A stretch of 54,895 nt of DNA from Rhodobacterales bacterium (GTDB taxonomy: Bacteria; Pseudomonadota; Alphaproteobacteria; Rhodobacterales; Rhodobacteraceae): NCBI GenBank assembly GCA_017303485.1, contig JAFLCY010000014.1, positions 1 to 54,895 of the forward strand. The letters run 5' to 3'. Positions within the stretch are counted from its first letter, which is position 1. Each line of letters begins with the position of its first letter. A program made the translations under genes and the position numbers. This document shows, in pieces, positions 48,418 through 54,895 of the stretch. The notes under the pieces were generated by a model. That model did not search any database and was not told the origin of the DNA. It was given only the letters and a program-made list of their open reading frames with translations.

Positions 48418-51400
48418 ATGGCGACAGTAACTGGTACCGGCAGTGGCGACCTGATCCAGCCGGGTACGCCGACGACCTACGGGTCTGACGGTGCCGATAT
48501 CATCTATGGTGGCGGCGGGGCCGACACTATCTATTCCGGCGTCGACAGTGACACGGTCTATGGCGGAAACGGGCGCGACACCATTTATGGTGGCGATGCG
48601 GGCGATATCCTTTATGGCGAAGACAGTGCGGACGTCGTCTATGGTGGCGCCGGTAACGACACGCTGTTTGGCGGTGCCGACGGGGGCCCGGGTGACGACG
48701 CCCTCTATGGTGGGTCCGGCTTCGACTTTGTCAGCTATTCCGGGGTTTCAGGCGCGGTCACCGTCAACCTCGGCACTGGTGGAGCCTCCGGTGGCGACGG
48801 TGTCGATAACATCTTCGAGGTTGAAGGCGTCATCGGTGGATCGGGTGCGGATGTCATCACCGGCAGCACTGGCGACAACTGGCTGATCGGGGGGGGCGGG
48901 GCCGATACCATCGACGGCGGCGCGGGCAATGACACGATCGACGGCGGCGCGGGGGCGGATTCGCTGGTCGGTGGCAGCGGGACGGATACTGCGGCCTATT
49001 ATACCTCGACTGCCGCCGTACAGGTCACGATCAATGGCAGCGCGAACACTGGCGGGGCGGCCGCAGGCGACACGCTTTCGGGATTCGAGAATCTCACTGG
49101 ATCCTTCTACAGCGATTCCCTGACGGGCGACGGCGCCGCGAACTACATTGACGGCGCCGGCGGCAGCGACACGATTCTGGGCGGCGCCGGCAATGACACG
49201 ATCAACGGCGGGGACGGTGCCGATACCCTGTACGGTGGCGACGGGGATGACAGGTTCGTGCTTGGCGTTTCGCCCGGCAACGATGTCATTTATGGCGGCG
49301 AGGGCGTGGAAACGTCCGGTGACACGCTGGATGCCTCGTCTCAGGTCACTGCCGGAGTGTCGCTCAACCTGACGGGGGCTGAGACCGGGTCGCTCACCAC
49401 GGCCGGCGGTACAGTTTCCTTCAACCAGGTTGAGAATTTTGTCCTTACGGATCATGCTGATACAGTCAGTGCCTCGGCCACGACGGCGCCGATCAACGTC
49501 AATGCCATGGGCGGCAATGACAGTATGGTCGGAAGCGGCGGGAACGACACGCTCGACGGCGGGACTGGAAGCGACACGATTTCCGGCGGCGCAAGCCAGG
49601 ACCTGATCTATGGCGGCAGCACGGGGCCTGCTACCACCACCTATATCACCAACGGCACCTTCACCGGGGGCGGTACGGGATGGTCTGGTACGGACACGGA
49701 GTTCAACCCGGAGAGCTCTTACTTCACGGGAGCCTCGACCGTAAATGGCGTCACCGAGATTGACGGACATGTAAATCAGACCACCGTCTTGCAGCAGAGC
49801 TTCACTGTTGCGGGTGCGACGTCTGCCCAGCTGACATTCCGGGGTGCGGTGCGAGCCGCAGGAGATGTCGGCATCGATGGTTTTCGCGTCGACGTCTTGA
49901 ACTCTGCCGGGGCGGTCATCGCGACAATGACCGTCATTCCGGGATCCAACTCGTCCTGGACCGACTATGCCTTAAGCATCAATTTCCCGGCTGCTGGCAC
50001 CTATACGCTGCGCTTCACTGAACTCGGCGACGACGACAGTGCGGGTGCGATACTTGATGATGTCCAGATCACTTCGTCGACGATCATTGCCGATGTTGGA
50101 GATTCGCTGAGTGGTGACGCTGGCAATGACACGATCTACGGTGGCGATGGCGCAGATACCATCGCGGGCGGCGCCGATCAGGACACGCTCTATGGCGATG
50201 CGGGAAATGACACGCTCTATGGCGATGCGGGCAACGACCAGTTGTTCGGTGGGACCGGCAATGACGGGCTGAACGGCGGCATCGGGCAGGACACGCTTAA
50301 CGGCGATGCCGGCAACGACACGCTTTACGGCGATGCCGGCAATGATCAACTTTACGGCGGTGCCGACAACGACCTGGCTTATGGAGGGGCCGACCAGGAC
50401 ACGCTGTACGGCGACGCCGGCAACGACACGCTCTACGGCGATGCCGGCAATGATCAACTTTACGGCGGTGCCGACAACGACCTTGCCTATGGAGGGGCCG
50501 ATCAGGACACGCTGTACGGCGATGCCGGCAATGACACGCTTTACGGCGATGCCGGCAATGACAGCCTGAATGGCGGCGCCGACAATGATCGGCTCTACGG
50601 CGGTACCAACAACGACACCCTCGTCGGCGGCGCCGGGACGGATCTTGTCTTCGGCGGCGACGACCGCGACCTGATCACCATGACGGCCAACGACGGGGTG
50701 GGGAATGAAACGGTCGACGGCGGCAGCGGTGCCGGAACGTCGTCCGACAACGATACCCTGTCGGTCGACATCACCGGTTTCGGCTGGGCGCGGTTCGACC
50801 TCAACTATGACCCGACGAACCACGAAAACGGGACGATCATCTTCTATGGTCCGGGTCCCGGTTTCCCGGTTCTCGGGACGCTGACCTTCACCGACATCGA
50901 AAATCTCGTGATCGTCTGCTTCACGGCTGGCACGCAGATCATGACCGATCGGGGTGCCGTCGCGGTGGAGGCGCTTTCGCCCGGTGATCTGGTGGTCACC
51001 CGCGACAACGGGTTGCAGCCGCTGCGCTGGACGGGAACGCGCAAACTATCCTACGCCGACCTGCAGGCCCGTCCGGATTTGCAGCCGGTGCGCATCGGCG
51101 CCGGGGCATTGGACGGGATCGGACCGGATCGCTCGATACTCGTTTCGCCGCAGCACCGTGTGTTGATCGAGGGCGCCCGGTCGGAGATGTACTTTGGCGA
51201 AAGCGAAGTGCTGGTTCCGGCCAAGTACCTGACCGGACTTGCCGAAGTGACCCGTGCGCTGCCATCGGATGGGATCACCTATGTCCATATCCTGTTCGAC
51301 AGGCATGAGATCGTGCAGTCGGAGGGGATCTGGACCGAAAGCTTCCAGCCGGCCGAGCGCACGCTCAACGCGCTGGACGAGGCGGCGCGGGCCGAAGTGC

Positions 51401-51498
51401 TGGAACTTTTCCCGGAACTTGCGTCCGACATGACCGGCTTCCCGTCGGCACGCCTGTCGCTGAAGGCGCATGAGGCCAGGGTGCTGGTCTCAGCCTGA
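48418..51498 (+). CDS. RTX calcium-binding repeat protein with C-terminal Hint domain
   Basis: A 1026-residue acidic protein. Residues about 15-400 and 545-770 hold several dozen RTX nonapeptides (GGxGxDxUx, for example GGAGNDTLF, GGDGADTLY), which bind calcium and fold outside the cell; such proteins leave by type I secretion. Residues about 405-545 are a non-RTX beta-rich insert. The Hint domain starts at Cys834 (ICFTAGTQIMTDRG), with SPGDLVVTRDNG, VSPQHRVLIE and FDRHEIVQSEGIWTESF. No signal peptide, as expected for type I substrates, and no secretion genes are nearby. A 108-base DNA repeat lies in the second RTX block. Function (adhesin, matrix or surface protein) is unknown. Confidence 0.9.
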   Translation: MATVTGTGSGDLIQPGTPTTYGSDGADIIYGGGGADTIYSGVDSDTVYGGNGRDTIYGGDAGDILYGEDSADVVYGGAGNDTLFGGADGGPGDDALYGGSGFDFVSYSGVSGAVTVNLGTGGASGGDGVDNIFEVEGVIGGSGADVITGSTGDNWLIGGGGADTIDGGAGNDTIDGGAGADSLVGGSGTDTAAYYTSTAAVQVTINGSANTGGAAAGDTLSGFENLTGSFYSDSLTGDGAANYIDGAGGSDTILGGAGNDTINGGDGADTLYGGDGDDRFVLGVSPGNDVIYGGEGVETSGDTLDASSQVTAGVSLNLTGAETGSLTTAGGTVSFNQVENFVLTDHADTVSASATTAPINVNAMGGNDSMVGSGGNDTLDGGTGSDTISGGASQDLIYGGSTGPATTTYITNGTFTGGGTGWSGTDTEFNPESSYFTGASTVNGVTEIDGHVNQTTVLQQSFTVAGATSAQLTFRGAVRAAGDVGIDGFRVDVLNSAGAVIATMTVIPGSNSSWTDYALSINFPAAGTYTLRFTELGDDDSAGAILDDVQITSSTIIADVGDSLSGDAGNDTIYGGDGADTIAGGADQDTLYGDAGNDTLYGDAGNDQLFGGTGNDGLNGGIGQDTLNGDAGNDTLYGDAGNDQLYGGADNDLAYGGADQDTLYGDAGNDTLYGDAGNDQLYGGADNDLAYGGADQDTLYGDAGNDTLYGDAGNDSLNGGADNDRLYGGTNNDTLVGGAGTDLVFGGDDRDLITMTANDGVGNETVDGGSGAGTSSDNDTLSVDITGFGWARFDLNYDPTNHENGTIIFYGPGPGFPVLGTLTFTDIENLVIVCFTAGTQIMTDRGAVAVEALSPGDLVVTRDNGLQPLRWTGTRKLSYADLQARPDLQPVRIGAGALDGIGPDRSILVSPQHRVLIEGARSEMYFGESEVLVPAKYLTGLAEVTRALPSDGITYVHILFDRHEIVQSEGIWTESFQPAERTLNALDEAARAEVLELFPELASDMTGFPSARLSLKAHEARVLVSA
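50293..50560 (+). repeat. 108-base tandem repeat inside the RTX gene
   Basis: Units 50293-50400 and 50401-50508 are nearly identical, and a third begins at 50509 and diverges near 50561. Each unit encodes four nonapeptides with the order GDAGNDTLY, GDAGNDQLY, GGADNDLAY, GGADQDTLY. The spacing of 108 is confirmed at several matching points. Confidence 0.88.
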
Positions 51499-52110
51499 GG
51501 GCCCGGGGCGGCCAAGGTAGGCCGCCCAGTCTTCTGGCGTGTCCAGATCAAGCACTGCCATCCGGCCGGGCAGGGGAACAACCCTGACCCGGTCAGAATG
51601 GCGTTTCAGGACTGACCGGCCGCCCTCGTCCCCGGTGACGGCACGAAGCTCGGCCCAGAGATCACGGGGGAAAATCGTCGGATGGCCCGGAGTGCCGTCG
51701 GTTGTCCCACCACGCCAGATCAGCTCGGGCTCGGTCCGGAACCGCGAGATGAGATCGGCAAGCGCCTTGCTGGAAAACTCTGGCATGTCGGCTGGCAGCA
51801 CCATCATGCCATCCTCCGGCCCGTCCTCGGCCGCCTCGATCGCCAGGATCCCACGCTGGATCGACCTTGACATGCCAAGGGCAGCATCCGGGACCGGGAC
51901 GACCGTGATCGGCAGATCAGCAACGAGGCGCTGACGCGGCTCGGCGGCGGGGGGAAGGGTGACATAGACCTTCGAACCGGTCGAAAGCGCCTGCTCGGCC
52001 ATCAGGCGCAGGATCGGCTTGCCCTTTATCGGCTGCAACAGCTTGTCGCGTCCCCGCATCCGTGAGGACGCACCGGCGGCAAGAACTAGGATATGGACGG
52101 CCGGACGCAT
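51490..52110 (-). CDS. MobA/MocA-like nucleotidyltransferase
   Basis: A 206-residue NTP-transferase-fold protein. The nucleotide-binding start ILVLAAGASSRMRGRDKLLQ (G-x-S-x-R-M...K) and the PILRLMAEQAL and ADMPEFSSKAL segments (acidic metal site) match molybdenum-cofactor cytidylyl- or guanylyltransferases (MocA/MobA). Later PGHPTIFPRDLWAEL and DLDTPEDWAAYLG follow the MocA pattern. It probably attaches a nucleotide to molybdopterin for a molybdoenzyme encoded elsewhere. Its 3' end overlaps the RTX gene end by nine bases on the opposite strand. Confidence 0.82.
   Translation of the reverse strand: MRPAVHILVLAAGASSRMRGRDKLLQPIKGKPILRLMAEQALSTGSKVYVTLPPAAEPRQRLVADLPITVVPVPDAALGMSRSIQRGILAIEAAEDGPEDGMMVLPADMPEFSSKALADLISRFRTEPELIWRGGTTDGTPGHPTIFPRDLWAELRAVTGDEGGRSVLKRHSDRVRVVPLPGRMAVLDLDTPEDWAAYLGRPGPSG
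51506..51527. terminator. Strong hairpin at the convergent RTX/MobA-like gene ends
   Basis: GGGCGGCC (51506-51513) and GGCCGCCC (51520-51527) form a perfect 8-pair stem with loop AAGGTA, 8 bases after the RTX stop and inside the MobA-like coding end. No T-run follows, so it may terminate weakly or act as a bidirectional block. Confidence 0.4.
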
Positions 52111-52155
52111 GGAGAGAAATGGTCCGCCCGGCGTGTCAGCCTGTCAAGCCCGACC

Positions 52156-54576
52156 TCAGCCGCGCATGCGCCCGTTGTCGTCCCAAAGCGGTGCCAGATG
52201 AACCCGTGCCGGTCGCCGCTCGCCCAGGATTTCCACTTCCAGCGCAAGGCCGTCCTCCACCCGGTCGGCGGGAATGAAGCCCTGAGCCACCGACTTGCCG
52301 GTCCAGTGGCTGAAGCCTCCGCTGGTACACCAGCCGACCACCGCGCCATCCAGCCAGACCGGCTCCCAGGCGACGACGTCCGCATCGGTGACGTCGACCA
52401 CGATCGGCACCAGCTTGCGCGTCGGCCCCTCGGCCTTTTCCTTCAGGGCGGCCGCTTTGCCGATCCAGTCCGCGGGCTTGTTCCAGGCGATGAAACGGTC
52501 AAGGCCGGTTTCCGCGGGCGTATAGTCCGGGCTGAACTCGCGTCCCCAGCTGCCGAACCACTTGTCCAGCCGCAGCGACATCATCGCCCGCATCCCGAAT
52601 GGCCGCAGTCCAAGATCCTTTCCGGCAGCCGACAACACGTCCCACAGGTGGCGAACCGACATGTGATCCGTGTAGATCTCGTAGCCCAGGTCGCCGGTAT
52701 AGCTGACGCGCTGGACGATGCAGTTGGCCATTCCCACGGTCATCCGCTTTACGTCCATGAACCGGAAAGCTTCGGCACTGACGTCCGAGCGCGTGACGCG
52801 GGCCAGAAGTTCGCGGGCCTTGGGGCCGGCAATCTGGAAGCCGGAGCGGGAATCCGAGATATTCTCGACGGTTACACCGGGTTCTGCATGTTGTTCGAAC
52901 CAGCGCTGATGCCAGCCCTGCGCGCCGTAGCTGGCGGTAAGCTGGAACTCGGTCTCCGACAGGCAGGTGACGGTGAAATCCCCGATGATCTTGCCGCTTT
53001 CGGCCAGCATCGGCGTCAGCGACAGCCGGCCCGGCTGGGGAATGCGGCCTGCCATGATCCGGTCGAGCCAGGCCCGCGCGCCCGCGCCCTTGACCAGATA
53101 CTTGCCGAAGTTCTGCACTTCGTTGATGCCGACGCCCTCACGCACGGCCATGACCTCGGCCCGCGTCGCCTCCCAGGCGTTCGAGCGTTTGAAGGTCGGC
53201 TCTTCATAGCGCGGCTCGCCCGGCAGGGCGTGGTAGTTCACCACCTCCAGCCCATACTGTTGGCCCCAGACAGCGTTCATCTGGTCGAAGACCTGATACA
53301 TAGGCGTGGTTCGGAAAGGTCGGGCGGCCGGGCGCTCCTCGTTCGGATAGGAGACGCTGAAGCGCATCTGGTAGTTCTCGATCACCTTCGGCACGGTATA
53401 GCCGGGCGACGTCCAGGTGCCGAACCGCGCCACGTCAAAGCCGCGCGGGTCCCGCTCGACCTCGCCGTGGATCATCCACTGCGCCAGCGAAAGGCCCATG
53501 CCGCCACCCTGGCTGAACCCGGCCATCACGGCGCAGGCCGACCAGTAGTTGCGCAGACCCGGCACCGGGCCGATCAGCGGGTTGCCGTCCGGGGCGAAGG
53601 TGAAAGGCCCGTGGATCACCCGCTTGACGCCCGAGCGTTCCAGCACCGGGAAGCGGCGGTAGGCGAAGTTGACCGAGTCCTCGATCTTGTCGAATTGTTC
53701 GTTCAGCAGTTCATGCCCGAAGTCCCAGGGCGTGCCATCGACCGACCAGGGCTCGCAGGGCTTTTCGTAGAAGCCGATGCAAAGGCCGCGGCCTTCCTGC
53801 CGGAGATAGCTTTCGCCGCCCGGGTCCATCACATGCGGGAACTCGCGGCCCGATTTCAGGATGTCCATGATCTCGGGGATATCGTCGGTGACAAGGTATT
53901 GGTGCGCCATCGGCAACAATGGCAGGTACACCCCCGCCATTGCCCCGATCTCCCGCGCCCAGAGGCCGCCCGCGTTCACCAGATGCTCGCAGGTGACGGT
54001 GCCCTTTTCGGTGACGACCTCCCAGCCGTCCTTGGTCGGGTTCGTTTCCAGCACACGGTTGTGCAGCACGATCTCGGCCCCGCCCATCCGCGCGGCCTTG
54101 GCATAGGCGTGGGTGGTGCCCGAAGGGTCGAGGTGCCCGTCGAGCGGATCGTAAAGCCCGCCCAGAATGCCGTCCACGTTCACCAGCCCGTCGGTCAGCT
54201 TGCTGATTTCCGCAGGCGACAGGATCTCGGTATCCAGCCCCATGTAACGGTGCTTGGCGCGTTCCGCTTTCAGCATCTCGAACCGCGCCTCGTTGTCGGC
54301 CAGCGTCACGCCGCCGACATGGTGCAGCCCGCAGGACATGCCGGTGATCGCCTCCAGCTCCTTGTAAAGCCGGATGGTGTAGCCTTGCAGCGCCGCCATG
54401 TTGGTGTCGCCGTTGATCGTGTGGAAGCCGCCCGCCGCGTGCCAGGTGGAGCCGGAGGTCAGCTCGGACCGTTCGATCAGCATGACATCGGACCAGCCAA
54501 GCTTGGTCAGGTGATACAGGACCGAGCAGCCGACAACGCCGCCACCGATCACCACAACGCGCGCATGGGTCTTCAT
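52156..54576 (-). CDS. Dimethylglycine/sarcosine-dehydrogenase-family FAD oxidoreductase
   Basis: An 806-residue flavoenzyme with the layout DAO-type FAD domain (about 1-380), FAO_M region and C-terminal GcvT (aminomethyltransferase) domains. FAD-binding VVVIGGGVVGCSVLYHL starts at residue 6. The signature ELTSGSTWHAAGG near 38 includes the flavin-attachment-like His of this family. The GcvT part shows VGMANCIVQRVSYTGDLGYEI. Such enzymes demethylate dimethylglycine, sarcosine or related N-methyl amines and pass formaldehyde to tetrahydrofolate. Start ATG 54576 has GGAGA on the minus strand; a 16-codon extension to 54624 is unsupported. The partner gene at 54695 is in the same direction. Confidence 0.9.
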   Translation of the reverse strand: MKTHARVVVIGGGVVGCSVLYHLTKLGWSDVMLIERSELTSGSTWHAAGGFHTINGDTNMAALQGYTIRLYKELEAITGMSCGLHHVGGVTLADNEARFEMLKAERAKHRYMGLDTEILSPAEISKLTDGLVNVDGILGGLYDPLDGHLDPSGTTHAYAKAARMGGAEIVLHNRVLETNPTKDGWEVVTEKGTVTCEHLVNAGGLWAREIGAMAGVYLPLLPMAHQYLVTDDIPEIMDILKSGREFPHVMDPGGESYLRQEGRGLCIGFYEKPCEPWSVDGTPWDFGHELLNEQFDKIEDSVNFAYRRFPVLERSGVKRVIHGPFTFAPDGNPLIGPVPGLRNYWSACAVMAGFSQGGGMGLSLAQWMIHGEVERDPRGFDVARFGTWTSPGYTVPKVIENYQMRFSVSYPNEERPAARPFRTTPMYQVFDQMNAVWGQQYGLEVVNYHALPGEPRYEEPTFKRSNAWEATRAEVMAVREGVGINEVQNFGKYLVKGAGARAWLDRIMAGRIPQPGRLSLTPMLAESGKIIGDFTVTCLSETEFQLTASYGAQGWHQRWFEQHAEPGVTVENISDSRSGFQIAGPKARELLARVTRSDVSAEAFRFMDVKRMTVGMANCIVQRVSYTGDLGYEIYTDHMSVRHLWDVLSAAGKDLGLRPFGMRAMMSLRLDKWFGSWGREFSPDYTPAETGLDRFIAWNKPADWIGKAAALKEKAEGPTRKLVPIVVDVTDADVVAWEPVWLDGAVVGWCTSGGFSHWTGKSVAQGFIPADRVEDGLALEVEILGERRPARVHLAPLWDDNGRMRG

Positions 54577-54694
54577 CGCAAAATTCTCCGTCTGCCTCGG
54601 CTTTAACGCACCATGGCGGGGCATCGACCAAGTGGCATGAGGATTTGCGACAAAGAATGTCGCGGCCAGACAGTGAAGCCGGGCCGCGGGAGCT

Positions 54695-54895
54695 TTACTT
54701 CTCGGGTATCAGACCCCTTGGCGCGAAACGCATCACCAGAAGCAGCACGACGCCAAGGGTCAGCAGACGCATCTGCGCGGCGGTGTCCTGCAGGTGATCC
54801 TTCAGGTCGCCAGGAGGCAGGCCTGCGGTGATGATCTGCATCATCTGCGGGCCAAGGAATTCCACCGCCAGATAGAGCCAGCCGATCAGCAAGCC
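54695..54895 (-). CDS. Branched-chain amino acid ABC permease (LivM-like), C-terminal end only
   Basis: The frame is open to the window edge, so only the last 66 residues are visible. A hydrophobic helix (GLLIGWLYLAVEFLG), a short loop with DLKDHLQDTAAQM and a last helix (RLLTLGVVLLLVMRF) end in APRGLIPEK. The RFAPRGL(I/V) ending is typical of LivM-type permeases, which import branched-chain amino acids or other small polar compounds. It lies upstream of and co-directional with the dimethylglycine-dehydrogenase-like gene, so an importer for the substrate of that enzyme is plausible. Confidence 0.6.
   Translation of the reverse strand, partial: GLLIGWLYLAVEFLGPQMMQIITAGLPPGDLKDHLQDTAAQMRLLTLGVVLLLVMRFAPRGLIPEK

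Noticed and set aside
48418-50700. Regular short DNA repeats that could suggest a CRISPR array
   Set aside because: They are in-frame RTX nonapeptide codons without spacers of constant length and without cas genes.
52093-54606. 837-codon plus-strand open frame opposite the dimethylglycine-dehydrogenase-like gene
   Set aside because: Shadow frame rich in His, Arg and Pro; the minus strand shows intact FAD and GcvT motifs.

Overview
The window is high-GC, densely coded chromosomal DNA from an alphaproteobacterium, almost certainly of the family Rhodobacteraceae (Rhodobacter, Tabrizicola or Gemmobacter type). The evidence is gene content and order: GapR, a single-cysteine DksA, the lptF-lptG-lptD-surA-pdxA-rsmA block, an RTX protein with a Hint domain, a ScfR/RamB-type regulator, and a palindromic intergenic element of a kind I associate with this family. 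Two tRNA genes (Thr-TGT, Leu-CAA) are present. I see no rRNA, CRISPR array, insertion sequence or prophage.

Region 1 (1-5920) is a pyrimidine/hydantoin catabolic operon. It has a dihydropyrimidinase cut by the window edge, an ABC importer (ATPase, two permeases, NMT1/THI5-like binding protein), a small SMR-like membrane protein and a compositionally odd membrane gene at 1429-1926. A strong terminator closes it.

Region 2 (5921-15368) is mostly signalling. It holds a ScfR-type regulator with a dyad in front of it, a single-domain response regulator, a tiny membrane protein and a transporter-like histidine kinase. A FliM/N-family protein with a CtrA-like box follows, then a BLH/TIGR01244 phosphatase-like protein, a four-cysteine TraR/DksA protein with a co-translated partner, a degenerate FadB/FadJ-like protein and gapR.

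Region 3 (15369-25540) holds a sulfotransferase-like protein, an iron-type two-domain permease, tRNA-Thr, a TfoX-C protein, a 47-aa Gln/Pro-rich protein with its own terminator, an M20 amidohydrolase, a DUF1304 protein, a large GAF/PAS hybrid kinase and a choline-kinase-like phosphotransferase.

Region 4 (25544-33014, minus strand) is the envelope block: LptF and LptG (LPS export), LptD (outer-membrane insertion), SurA (chaperone), PdxA (vitamin B6) and RsmA (rRNA methylation). Most junctions overlap by 4-8 bases. pepA and holC diverge from it.

Region 5 (35221-39823, minus strand) is a MoxR AAA / DUF2927 lipoprotein / 56-aa membrane protein / VWA (CoxE-like) / M48 peptidase cluster. Region 6 (39945-46957) holds dksA, a GFA-FAD monooxygenase pair, xth, an uncharacterised protein, erpA, dgt, a DsbB-like protein and a YpfJ-type metallopeptidase.

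Region 7 (47014-51498) looks accessory: tRNA-Leu, an AT-rich gene-poor stretch, a stand-alone Hint protein and a 1026-aa RTX protein ending in a related Hint domain. The window closes with a MobA-like transferase, a dimethylglycine-dehydrogenase-family flavoenzyme and the end of a probable branched-chain amino acid permease. All functions are read from sequence motifs and remembered family knowledge; no searches were run.
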